Source: a bacterium (GTDB lineage Bacteria; Babelota; Babeliae; Babelales; RVW-14). From it: DNA of 13,198 bases. The stretch is taken from NCBI GenBank assembly GCA_023249935.1, contig JAHFBQ010000012.1:1-13198 (forward strand). The letters are read 5' to 3'. The notes under the pieces were generated by a model. That model did no database searches, was not told the origin of the DNA, and saw only the letters and a program-made list of their open reading frames with translations. Shown piece after piece: positions 1 through 7,263 of the stretch (positions within the stretch are counted from its first letter, which is position 1; each line of letters starts with the position of its first letter). Position numbers and translations under genes: made by a program.

Positions 1-3000
1 CTTCTTTTAATGATCTATCAATTTCTCCTTGAGCGCGCATAGTTGTTGCTTCAACTGAGGCAAGTTCGGACTCGTTTTTAACTTTTTGAACAGCCTTCTG
101 AATAGCAAGTTGTGCTTGATTTTCAGGCTGTTTAGTCCAATCAAGTTTTGGTTCTCCTGTTGCTTGAATGGTTACTTGGAAGGCGTAAATAGCTCCTTGT
201 TGTGGTGTGGCACCAAGGTAGAGAGAGCTATTGAGTACATGGTCTGTCAGTTTAATTACCTGATCTTCTTGAGAGAATTCATAATCAAAAGGAAGGATGA
301 TAGTTAATCCGCCACCAAATGGAATTGGGCCGCCAGTTTTATCATACGATGTTGCTTGTTCATCGGCGTGGAGTACTAATGGCGAGCCTATTTGAGTACT
401 GCTAAAGGCAGCGGTTGCTTTACCGTGACTTGCAAATCCAACCGAATCGATTCCATCGATTGCAGCAAGATCTTGGAAAATGTAGATAGGATTTTCGCCA
501 ATATCACCGGTCCCAATAACAATTTGGCCAAAGTAGAAACTGACCCAGTAGCTCTTACGTTTTTTAGCATCGAGTTTGAGTGTTGGTAGCGGGTCAAGTT
601 TGACACGAGCACGTTCATTGTAGCGCTTTTGTCCCGTATGCCATTTTTTGATAGTAATAGCCTTATTGTCATCATCGCCGAACACAATAGCATAATGTGA
701 AGCGTTTGTGTTTTGTTTACGTGCAAGAATAACCGCAGCTCCAGATGTTCCTTGAACGGCAAATTGTACGCAGCCTCGATCATTCATTCTAAATGGCTTG
801 TCAGACCAAGCAACTTTGCCAGGTGCCGGAGAATTTTTCTGCAGACTCTTAGCATACACGCGTGGTACCGTTGAAAAAACTGCAGGGGGCGTGATTTTTA
901 TGTTATTGTATTGTACAGGTGTATTATGAGAGCCAAAGCCAACACGCGTTACTTTTTGAATAGGAAATGGGTCTCGCCAAGCCATAAACACGTTTGCACC
1001 AATCTCGCCAGAGCCGACCATGATGAGGCCATTGTCAATCGAGACCCAGTAAGGCAGAAATGCGCCACTTTGAACGCGTGCTGTTGGGTATTGATCGACA
1101 GTAAGTTCGTAAACGATCGTATCTACAGGATCTCCGTTAATATATTCTCGTCTTACAATGGCGGATTTTGAATTGTACCAGCCGCCTAAGATAACTTTGT
1201 ACGCGAAACTATTGGACATCTCTTGGCCAAAAATAATTTGTGCATCACCAGCATCGCGAACTCGTGTCATGAAAGATACGCCGCCAACGCCCGGTTTTTT
1301 AAGTGAGGTTTCGAGCCACGCAGCGCCTTTGCTAATCATTGGATTGACGCTCAAGATTGCCGATGGATCAAAATCATCAAGACGATCAATAGCAAAGCCA
1401 CTGACGCGAGGGTTTTGTGAGGCTGGGATGCCTGCAAAATCTATAGAAGCCCGAGGTCCAATGCCACCACCCATGCCGAGTTTTTCAATTTCGATACTGA
1501 GCTGTGCATCAAGAGCTCCGTCATATTTTTTATTGTCGGCATCAAAGGTAGTGAGAAATGTTGTAGTCTTCTTTTCTCGCTCACCAGGAATTTTATTTAT
1601 TGAAATGCCAGAGGCAACGGCGATATCTGACATTCCATCAGCCTTCTTAACGAAATTACCGTTTTCGAAACGATATGCAGCTCCGTCTTTGCCAATCATC
1701 CATGCGTCGGTATCACTACGTGCTGATATTCTATACCCACCATTACTTGGGACTTGGAGCCAAGTTTTAGCTTTTTGATCTTTTAATCGCCAGATCGATT
1801 GATCATCTTTGGCAACTGCCCATACAGAACCATTATCTGAGACAGATACCCAGTTTGCTTTGACGCTTGGAAGAGGAAAGTCGTCGGTACTCGTGCCATT
1901 GTGCCGTTGGACGATACCATCAGTGGTAGCCATCCATACTTCATTTTTCGATCGAATAGAGGCTTGTTGAATTTTGCTAGCTAGTAATGTCCAACCATCG
2001 CCTTGCTTAATCCAAAGTTTATCATCAATATCGGTACAGCAAAGATCTCCAGAGGCGCTGACGCTCACCGATCTAGGTTTGAAGCTGGTCGGTACACCAT
2101 TCCATGTCGTACCATTCCAATGAGAAAGTTGTCTCCAATAATTAACGCTATACACGTCACGATCATTGCGCACAGAAAGCTGTTCAACAAAGCCTGGCAT
2201 TGGTGCAAAGTTCTCTTCTGCATTCATGGTGCGAATGTTACTGTAAACACCGATATTTGCTGCAGTTGGTATGATATAAAAATGGGAAAGGCTGGGATTG
2301 TCTAGTTTGTCTAGAGCGTTTCTATCTAAGGCTCTGTAGATAAGATTTTTTGGATCTCTGTTGTCTAGAAGTAGCCAGGTTGAATGCAATGTTTGAATCG
2401 AAATGAGACTGCCATAGTTGATATTAGCTTGTGAAGCAAAGCGTTCCTGATTAAAAAGGCCAAATAGTTCCCAACCGCCCCAGTTGCCACAAACAGCAAC
2501 TTTTTGGTAAAAGTTGTCAACTTCTGGTCTTGTAGTGAGATTTTTTGTTACCCATTCAAATGGTTGTTCCCAACCACGTGTATCTTGCCAGAAGAAAACT
2601 CGCATACTGTGTTTTAGTGGTCCGTAATATCTGCCATCAGCTTCTTTGACTGGTTGCAAAAAAGTATTTTTATCCAAAGGGTTATCAGTGCGTTTTATGG
2701 GTTGCCAGTCTGCATTGTGCATGCGTAGAAGGCCTCCACGCATATCAACTAAGCAAATTTTGCTTTTTTGTCGATTGGGATCTTGATTGCCACCAGCCTC
2801 AATTACCTCTCCCAGTGCAATTCCCCAAGTAGCTTTTTCGGTAATAATCTCTTCACGGTCAGCTTGACCAGCTTTGAGTACCTCAATTTCTGCAGTGCGT
2901 TGATGGAGTACCCCACCGGTTAATCGATTTTTGAATAGAAAGCCGGTAATGCCGGTGCCAACGATTTCCCATTGAACAGCTCTGGAATCAGCACGAAAAT

Positions 3001-3472
3001 CTTTACTAACAAAGGTTAGCTGTCCTGTTGTTGCGTCTGTACCTAGATACTTGCCATCACTGTTTGTATGGAGAATCCCTATCCAATCACGTAGTAACTC
3101 GTCTTTGATGCGGCTGAAAGTCCACAAGGTTGCTGGGTCTTTGGCTTCAACTTTTTCAAAAGCTACGACAGGTGCATTATTAACCTTGCGGCAGGTCAGA
3201 TACATACCGTCTGCACGTTTGAATCGTCCGGTTGTGTTATTTGGAATTTTGTCATGTACACCTTCAAGAAATTTAATGTCAGCAGAAAATTCAGATAGGT
3301 TGCGGATACGTGTGATAACGCCCATACCTGATGTTTTTGAAGCAAGGTCGGTGGTAAGAGATTGCACCTCAGCTACGCTACCAGATGTGTTTATTTCTGG
3401 GATTGATGACCAGGTGCAAAAAAAAAGAAGCAACGTTTTTAGTAAAAAGCGAATACATTTTCCATAAAGCAT
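1..3472 (-). CDS. Large exported multidomain protein with trefoil-like, tectonin-like and two FAMeT-like domains (3' end outside window)
   Basis: The frame stays open for 1157 codons from the ATG at 3472-3470 and leaves the window without a stop. An AAAGGA Shine-Dalgarno at 3484-3479 sits 6 nt before the ATG. The N-terminus looks like a Sec signal peptide: Lys5/Arg8, then a hydrophobic run FLLKTLLLFF; there is no clear lipobox. Residues about 78-190 have a ricin/fascin-like beta-trefoil rhythm (GRFKRADGMYL, then DGKYLGTD). Residues about 446-612 carry tectonin-like propeller blades (LWIKQGDGWTLL, EVWMATTDG, SVWAVAKDD, DAWMIGKDG). Residues about 727-860 and 900-1030 are two copies of a domain resembling the FAMeT family (Methyltransf_FA), sharing YWVS...G.I..G.G.IG.N and a final GF.SH. 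The last visible part (residues about 1115-1157) is charged and possibly helical. Domain names come from motif reading, not an HMM search. No enzymatic site is visible; I infer a secreted or surface carbohydrate- or host-binding protein. The existence of the gene is near certain, its role is not. Confidence 0.9.
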   Translation of the reverse strand, partial: MLYGKCIRFLLKTLLLFFCTWSSIPEINTSGSVAEVQSLTTDLASKTSGMGVITRIRNLSEFSADIKFLEGVHDKIPNNTTGRFKRADGMYLTCRKVNNAPVVAFEKVEAKDPATLWTFSRIKDELLRDWIGILHTNSDGKYLGTDATTGQLTFVSKDFRADSRAVQWEIVGTGITGFLFKNRLTGGVLHQRTAEIEVLKAGQADREEIITEKATWGIALGEVIEAGGNQDPNRQKSKICLVDMRGGLLRMHNADWQPIKRTDNPLDKNTFLQPVKEADGRYYGPLKHSMRVFFWQDTRGWEQPFEWVTKNLTTRPEVDNFYQKVAVCGNWGGWELFGLFNQERFASQANINYGSLISIQTLHSTWLLLDNRDPKNLIYRALDRNALDKLDNPSLSHFYIIPTAANIGVYSNIRTMNAEENFAPMPGFVEQLSVRNDRDVYSVNYWRQLSHWNGTTWNGVPTSFKPRSVSVSASGDLCCTDIDDKLWIKQGDGWTLLASKIQQASIRSKNEVWMATTDGIVQRHNGTSTDDFPLPSVKANWVSVSDNGSVWAVAKDDQSIWRLKDQKAKTWLQVPSNGGYRISARSDTDAWMIGKDGAAYRFENGNFVKKADGMSDIAVASGISINKIPGEREKKTTTFLTTFDADNKKYDGALDAQLSIEIEKLGMGGGIGPRASIDFAGIPASQNPRVSGFAIDRLDDFDPSAILSVNPMISKGAAWLETSLKKPGVGGVSFMTRVRDAGDAQIIFGQEMSNSFAYKVILGGWYNSKSAIVRREYINGDPVDTIVYELTVDQYPTARVQSGAFLPYWVSIDNGLIMVGSGEIGANVFMAWRDPFPIQKVTRVGFGSHNTPVQYNNIKITPPAVFSTVPRVYAKSLQKNSPAPGKVAWSDKPFRMNDRGCVQFAVQGTSGAAVILARKQNTNASHYAIVFGDDDNKAITIKKWHTGQKRYNERARVKLDPLPTLKLDAKKRKSYWVSFYFGQIVIGTGDIGENPIYIFQDLAAIDGIDSVGFASHGKATAAFSSTQIGSPLVLHADEQATSYDKTGGPIPFGGGLTIILPFDYEFSQEDQVIKLTDHVLNSSLYLGATPQQGAIYAFQVTIQATGEPKLDWTKQPENQAQLAIQKAVQKVKNESELASVEATTMRAQGEIDRSLKE

Positions 3473-3480
3473 GATCAATC

Positions 3481-3500
3481 CTTTGTTTTGATAAACAAAG
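3481..3500 (-). repeat. Perfect 8-bp inverted repeat in the leader of the large exported protein
   Basis: CTTTGTTT (3481-3488) and AAACAAAG (3493-3500) are exact reverse complements around a 4-nt loop. In the minus-strand mRNA the second arm ends in AAAG, which is part of the AAAGGA Shine-Dalgarno of the gene starting at 3472. Folding would therefore partly hide the ribosome site. The stem is A/T-rich and weak, so it may be temperature-sensitive or simply unimportant. Confidence 0.5.
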
Positions 3501-3548
3501 CAACAAAACTAATGGTTGTGAGCCTCATGACAAATCAACCACTACTTG

Positions 3549-3576
3549 TGTATAGGAACAGCAATACTTTTGACAA
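3549..3576 (-). promoter_or_regulatory. Candidate sigma70-type promoter for the large exported protein
   Basis: On the minus strand TTGTCA (3576-3571, one mismatch to TTGACA) is followed after 16 nt by TATACA (3554-3549, four matches to TATAAT). Transcription would start near 3542 and give a leader of about 70 nt that includes the inverted repeat at 3481-3500. The -35 hexamer lies inside another inverted repeat (3562-3582). It is assigned by eye from spacing and consensus only. Confidence 0.4.
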
Positions 3577-3582
3577 GTATTG
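3562..3582. repeat. Perfect 8-bp inverted repeat in the divergent intergenic region: operator or terminator-like
   Basis: CAATACTT (3562-3569) and AAGTATTG (3575-3582) are exact reverse complements around TTGAC. The repeat covers the candidate -35 of the minus-strand gene, as an operator would. Read on the plus strand it is followed by a seven-T run (3584-3590), so it could instead end plus-strand transcripts antisense to the large gene. The stem is A/T-rich (2 G/C pairs of 8), so it would be a weak terminator. Confidence 0.45.
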
Positions 3583-3622
3583 ATTTTTTTATAAGGAATT
3601 TTTCTGAAGTGATTTCATTCCC

Positions 3623-3650
3623 TTGACGAAGAGATATTTGGCGATAAAAT
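3623..3650 (+). promoter_or_regulatory. Candidate sigma70-type promoter for the exported protein at 3709
   Basis: TTGACG (3623-3628, five of six to consensus) and TAAAAT (3645-3650, five of six) are 16 nt apart. The expected transcription start is about 3657, giving a leader of about 50 nt. The element TTGACG followed by GCGATAAAATG closely resembles the one upstream of the skp-like gene (6623-6652). This is the best promoter match in the window. Confidence 0.55.
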
Positions 3651-3703
3651 GTATCCCTCGTTTTAAAAAATCAACAATTGGTTCAGCAACTTCGAGGGAA
3701 TAC
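3651..3703 (+). repeat. Inverted repeat whose right arm contains the Shine-Dalgarno of the 3709 gene
   Basis: GTATCCCTCG (3651-3660) pairs with CGAGGGAATAC (3693-3703) over 10 bp with one bulged A. The right arm holds the GAGGGA ribosome-binding sequence (3694-3699), 9 nt before the ATG at 3709. If transcription starts at or upstream of 3651, the fold would mask the ribosome site. With the predicted start near 3657 most of the left arm would not be transcribed, and the repeat would act, if at all, at DNA level. Confidence 0.4.
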
Positions 3704-3708
3704 ATCGT

Positions 3709-4848
3709 ATGGTAATGCTACGAATAAGCATTCTGGGTTTTTGCTTGCTACTTAACGTCTTCTATGCGTCTAATAAAGCTGTTTGTTTGAAAGAAGGTCA
3801 AGAGGCCGGCTCTGCTATTGGCAACGATGAACCAGATCCGGCGGCACCGGATTCTGGGAGCGTGGGGATGGTATCTCGTAGCTTTCATAGGACACCAAGT
3901 AGGCAGGGATGTACCGGTGTAGCTGCAGTGCCAAGGACTCCAAAACCCAAAATTATTCCTTCTCCTCAGGCAAAAGTTACACCAGGTGGAAGTGGGGCAA
4001 GAGTTAAAACAAGAAGGGGAGGGTCTTGTGGCATGGAGAATCCTTCAGATTCTTTGTTGGAATTTGTCGCGGCTGGCGGAGAAGAAAGATTTGAAGTTTT
4101 TGGTAGTCATATAGTTATGCGTGAAAGTGTGTTAGATGCAATTCGTGCCGATTATGCATCTTATCAAGGATCCATCTCTGATTTTTGTGCCAAGCTTCTG
4201 GCGAGCTATAAGGGATTTAAAAAGCATCAACTTGAACTAGCTGAAATATCTTTCTGGAACGGTCGTCTAATAAATTGTCTTGATCGTGTGATCTTAGAGA
4301 TGCCATATCGAATTATATCTCGAGTTTTGTGTGAACGTACGAATGGTTCTTACGGGGAGACCATTTCTGGGGCAAATAAAGCTAGAGTTCTTGCTCACGC
4401 ATTTCCCTATGAACTTATTCTTAAAATAGTGACTTCGCCAAGGACTCAAGTCTTTTTCGTTCCTAAGCAGCAAGCTTATGACAAGAATGGCGTCCCTATG
4501 ACTGATGCTTTAGGCAATCCTAAGACTGAAGGTTCGTACGTTGAGTTTCATTACGATGTTACATTGACTGCTGAGCAGAGTTCTGATTCACTCTTGAAGT
4601 GTAGCTTGCCAAGTCTAGGTGATTGCAAGGCTGTTATTGCGTTTAACGAATCGCGTAATGAACATGGGGATATTATAAACCCTGGGGTGTTTGATACATT
4701 ATTCCACGCCTGCTTTCATACGACAGAGCAGCAGCGGCTTACAAGAATTCCTGTGCGTGTTGAGGCTGTGGTGGAGCCGAAGCTGGCGTTTAAAATTCTA
4801 AAACCATTAGAGTTTCGTTCTCTCCTATCAGTCTTTGCCGCAGACTAA
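3709..4848 (+). CDS. Exported protein of unknown function
   Basis: This 379-residue protein has a hydrophobic N-terminus (residues 4-20, ISILGFCLLLNVFYAS) typical of a Sec signal peptide, with likely cleavage near Ala20. Residues about 27-112 are a low-complexity, Gly/Pro/Ser/Arg-rich linker containing Cys68 and Cys107. Residues about 113-379 look globular, mixed helix and strand, with several more cysteines that could form disulfides after export. I recognise no family motif or catalytic signature. The ATG at 3709 is chosen because GAGGGA lies 9 nt upstream; a second in-frame ATG at 3715 is less well placed. The gene is divergent from the large exported protein, and both are predicted to be exported, so they may share regulation or location. 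It has its own promoter candidate upstream and a strong terminator 8 nt after the stop, so it looks monocistronic. Confidence 0.85.
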   Translation: MVMLRISILGFCLLLNVFYASNKAVCLKEGQEAGSAIGNDEPDPAAPDSGSVGMVSRSFHRTPSRQGCTGVAAVPRTPKPKIIPSPQAKVTPGGSGARVKTRRGGSCGMENPSDSLLEFVAAGGEERFEVFGSHIVMRESVLDAIRADYASYQGSISDFCAKLLASYKGFKKHQLELAEISFWNGRLINCLDRVILEMPYRIISRVLCERTNGSYGETISGANKARVLAHAFPYELILKIVTSPRTQVFFVPKQQAYDKNGVPMTDALGNPKTEGSYVEFHYDVTLTAEQSSDSLLKCSLPSLGDCKAVIAFNESRNEHGDIINPGVFDTLFHACFHTTEQQRLTRIPVRVEAVVEPKLAFKILKPLEFRSLLSVFAAD

Positions 4849-4856
4849 TAATTATG

Positions 4857-4889
4857 AAAAAAGGGCGGCTTATAGAGTCGCCCTTTTTT
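4857..4889 (+). terminator. Strong intrinsic terminator after the 3709 gene
   Basis: AAAAAAGGGCG (4857-4867) and CGCCCTTTTTT (4879-4889) are exact reverse complements. The stem extends inward by G.U, C-G and T-A pairs to a 5-nt loop. The A-run before and the T-run after make it able to work in both directions. It begins 8 nt past the stop codon of the exported protein. Confidence 0.9.
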
Positions 4890-4904
4890 ACGGCGATAAG
4901 CGGC

Positions 4905-4933
4905 TTGTATAAATTTGCATGTGCGGCTATAGT
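4905..4933 (+). promoter_or_regulatory. Weak promoter candidate for the HerA-like gene
   Basis: TATAGT (4928-4933, five of six to the -10 consensus) lies 17 nt after TTGTAT (4905-4910, only three of six to the -35 consensus). The gene needs a promoter here because a strong terminator closes the upstream unit. Its leader would include the REP-like palindrome at 4956-4977. Confidence 0.25.
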
Positions 4934-4954
4934 TGCCCTCATTAGCGGAATTTA

Positions 4955-4981
4955 GATCCCGGATCAAAGTCTGGGATGACG
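4955..4981. repeat. REP-like palindrome beside the HerA-like start
   Basis: ATCCCGGA (4956-4963) and TCTGGGAT (4970-4977) pair over 8 bp with one G.U, around the loop TCAAAG, followed by GACG. The arrangement GATCCCGGATCAA..TC.GGGATGACG matches, as far as I recall, a palindromic intergenic repeat common in many alphaproteobacteria, including intracellular ones. It sits about 20 bp before the GTG start at 4997 and may affect the mRNA leader. Copy number in this genome cannot be judged from one window. Confidence 0.5.
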
Positions 4982-4996
4982 ATATAGAGGTGTGAT

Positions 4997-6601
4997 GTGG
5001 CCAGCGAGGCAAAGAAAATAGGGACGGTGATTAGTGGCGCATTGAGCGAGGGTTTGACCATGCGTCTCGATGCCAACTGTTCTCTTGAGACAATGAAGAC
5101 TGGTAAATTTGTCTCTGTTGTTGGTAATTTATACCGCTACTTCTCTCTTGTTACAGATCTGCAGTTACAGGTCTCACACCCAGATATTCTTCTTTTTCCT
5201 CCAAGTGAAGATGAGCAGCTATTGCGTCAACATTTGAGTGGTCGTGACATCTATGCTCATGTCATGTTGCGGCCGATGCTTATGCTTGATGGCAATCGGC
5301 AGCGAATGCCAGTTAAAACTATCCCAGGACATTTTGCTCGTGTATTTGAAGCCTCACCAGAGGACGTAGCGGCCATTTTTGGTACCGAAGAAGAAGCAAA
5401 AAAATTTTTCAACATTGGTGTACCACTTGATATGGAAACACCCGTTTGCCTTGACCTTGCGCGGTTTACCGAGCGAAGCAATGGCATTTTTGGAAAAACG
5501 GGAACCGGTAAAACATTTATCACCCGTTTGATTCTTGCTGGGCTTGTAAAGAGTGGTGAGGCAGTCAATCTAGTGTTTGATATGCATAGTGAGTATGGCT
5601 ATCAAGCGCGCAAAGAGGGTGATGGGCAGATGTTTGTTCGCGGACTGAAGAGCATCTTTCCTAATAAGGTTGTTATTTTTTCTCTTGATCCTGAAGCGAC
5701 ACGGCGGCGGGGTTGTACTCCCGATGTTGATGTAATCTTTGGGTTTAAAGATATTCATGTTGACGATGTCCTGACTCTGCAAGATGAGTTAAGTCTTCAT
5801 CCAACAGCACTTGAGGCGGCATCGCTCATAGCAAATCGCTATAAAGACCAGTGGTTAGTTGAATTGCTCAGGCAGGAAAAGACGCTCAAAGAGTTTGCCG
5901 CCGAAGTTGGTGCACATACCGAATCGGTTGGTGCCTTATATAGAAAGCTTAAACGTTTGGAGAAGTTTCCATTTTTAACTAAGCAGCGGTCTTCTGTGGC
6001 AGTGATTGATCGTATGATGGAATATCTGAATAAGGGTTTTCACGTGATTCTGGAGTTTGGGAATCAATCGTCGATGCTGTGCTACTTGCTTGTCGCCAAC
6101 ATTGTTACGCGGCGTATCCATGAGGAATATGTCGCTCGTACTGAACGATTCTTAGCATCCCAAAACAAGGCAGATGAACCGCGCAAGTTGATGATCACGA
6201 TTGAAGAAGCGCATAAATTTTTAAATCCTTCGGGCGCAAAGCAAACGATTTTTGGCGTGATCGCGCGTGAGATGCGTAAGTACTACGTCTCATTGCTTGT
6301 AGTTGATCAGCGGCCATCAGGTATTGATGAGGAAGTGCTGTCGCAGATAGGTACGAAAATTGTGGCGCTTCTTAATGATGAAAAAGATATCCAGGCCGTG
6401 CTTACCGGTGTGAGCAATGCGAGTGGGCTGCGTTCTATTTTGGCTACGCTGGATACAAAAAAGCAGGCGCTTGTTATGGGGCATGCTATTGCTATGCCTG
6501 TCGTGATTAAAACGCGCGAGTATGACGAGGCTTTTTACGCTGCTATGGGCGAAGGAAGTTCGTCAAAAAATCCTAAGGCTATAATCGATGAAATTTTTTG
6601 A
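4997..6601 (+). CDS. HerA-like hexameric DNA-translocating ATPase (DUF87/HAS-barrel)
   Basis: The 534-residue protein has the layout of the HerA/FtsK-superfamily ATPases. A beta-rich N-terminal part (residues about 8-120, GTVISGALSEGLTMRLD) fits the HAS barrel. The Walker A is GKTGTGKT at 166-173, followed by FDMHSEYG. The Walker B is LMITIEEAHK at 398-407, and VDQRPSGIDEEVLSQ at 436-450 matches the HerA signature with its conserved Arg439. HerA proteins form hexamers that pump DNA, usually with the nuclease NurA in archaeal end resection, or with SIR2- or DUF4297-type effectors in bacterial defence. Neither partner is adjacent here: the upstream gene is an exported protein and the downstream gene is a periplasmic chaperone. 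The start is GTG, with GAGG 6 nt upstream (4987-4990); the overlapping ATG at 4995 is out of frame. The superfamily is secure; the biological role (repair, segregation or defence) is open. Confidence 0.9.
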   Translation: MASEAKKIGTVISGALSEGLTMRLDANCSLETMKTGKFVSVVGNLYRYFSLVTDLQLQVSHPDILLFPPSEDEQLLRQHLSGRDIYAHVMLRPMLMLDGNRQRMPVKTIPGHFARVFEASPEDVAAIFGTEEEAKKFFNIGVPLDMETPVCLDLARFTERSNGIFGKTGTGKTFITRLILAGLVKSGEAVNLVFDMHSEYGYQARKEGDGQMFVRGLKSIFPNKVVIFSLDPEATRRRGCTPDVDVIFGFKDIHVDDVLTLQDELSLHPTALEAASLIANRYKDQWLVELLRQEKTLKEFAAEVGAHTESVGALYRKLKRLEKFPFLTKQRSSVAVIDRMMEYLNKGFHVILEFGNQSSMLCYLLVANIVTRRIHEEYVARTERFLASQNKADEPRKLMITIEEAHKFLNPSGAKQTIFGVIAREMRKYYVSLLVVDQRPSGIDEEVLSQIGTKIVALLNDEKDIQAVLTGVSNASGLRSILATLDTKKQALVMGHAIAMPVVIKTREYDEAFYAAMGEGSSSKNPKAIIDEIF

Positions 6602-6622
6602 TGTCGATGTGTTCTGGCAAGA

Positions 6623-6651
6623 TTGACGCTCCCGGGGAAACGCGATAGAGT
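6623..6651 (+). promoter_or_regulatory. Candidate promoter for the skp-lpxD-prs-pth run
   Basis: TTGACG (6623-6628) is followed after 17 nt by TAGAGT (6646-6651, four of six). The surrounding GCGATAGAGTG resembles GCGATAAAATG at the promoter candidate before 3709. The expected start near 6658 gives a leader of about 34 nt with GAGGGAG (6681-6687) as ribosome site. Confidence 0.4.
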
Positions 6652-6691
6652 GATCCTCACGTATTGTTTATTTTTAAGCTGAGGGAGCTGT

Positions 6692-7261
6692 ATGAAAAAG
6701 ATGATTCTTAGTGGCCTTGCGCTTGCGTTGGGTGCTAGTCTACAAGCAAAGATTGAGTTGGTATCGGTTGACAGCATGTTGCTTATGGAAAGATCCAAGG
6801 CTGGACAAGCATTCGCAGAAAAGGCTCAAAAAGAAAAAGCTTCTATCGAGTCTCTTATCGCATCAACTAATAAAGAATTAGCAATGCTTCAAGAAGAAAT
6901 TAGTGCCAAATCTTCGGTGTTGAGCAGAGATGCACTACAAGAAAAGATTGAAGCTTTTGAAGCAAAGCGTCGTAGTGCTGAGCGTAATCTTGCCGATAAG
7001 CAAGATGCTATGAAGCTATCAATGCAACGTGAAAGCGCAAAAATCCGCAGTGAGCAAGTAGGTGTAATGAAGAAAATGTGTGAACGTCAAGGCTGGGATG
7101 CGCTGTTAGAAAAAGGTTCAGCTATTTTTGTTTCAAACGCTCTTGATAAAACATCTGAGGTTTTAAAAGAGTTGGATGCTGTTTATGAGGCAAAAAAATC
7201 AGCCTCTCCAGACTTAAAAAAAAAGTCTTCACAACCAAAGCGAGAAATTAAGGTTGCGTAA
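6692..7261 (+). CDS. skp: Skp/OmpH-family periplasmic chaperone
   Basis: The 189-residue protein starts with a clear Sec signal peptide (MKKMILSGLALALG, cleavage expected after SLQA at residue 19). The mature part fits OmpH/Skp: a short strand IELVSVDSMLLMERSKAG, then a long Lys/Glu/Ala-rich coiled-coil (residues about 40-120), then the return segment with ALLEKGSAIFVSN. A basic tail ends the protein. Skp is a trimeric chaperone that holds unfolded outer-membrane proteins in the periplasm on their way to the BAM complex. GAGGGAG precedes the ATG. It lies directly before lpxD (2-nt gap), the classic skp-lpxD order of Gram-negative bacteria, which supports both assignments. Coiled-coil proteins are hard to separate by eye, so the family rests on signal peptide, size and context together. 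Confidence 0.85.
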   Translation: MKKMILSGLALALGASLQAKIELVSVDSMLLMERSKAGQAFAEKAQKEKASIESLIASTNKELAMLQEEISAKSSVLSRDALQEKIEAFEAKRRSAERNLADKQDAMKLSMQRESAKIRSEQVGVMKKMCERQGWDALLEKGSAIFVSNALDKTSEVLKELDAVYEAKKSASPDLKKKSSQPKREIKVA

Positions 7262-7263
7262 AC

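Noticed and set aside
1158..1778. A 206-codon plus-strand open frame, and smaller plus-strand frames at 86, 392, 911, 2003 and 3051
   Set aside because: They lie opposite the 1157-codon minus-strand frame, which has a signal peptide, a ribosome site and recognisable domain repeats. The plus-strand products show no family features.
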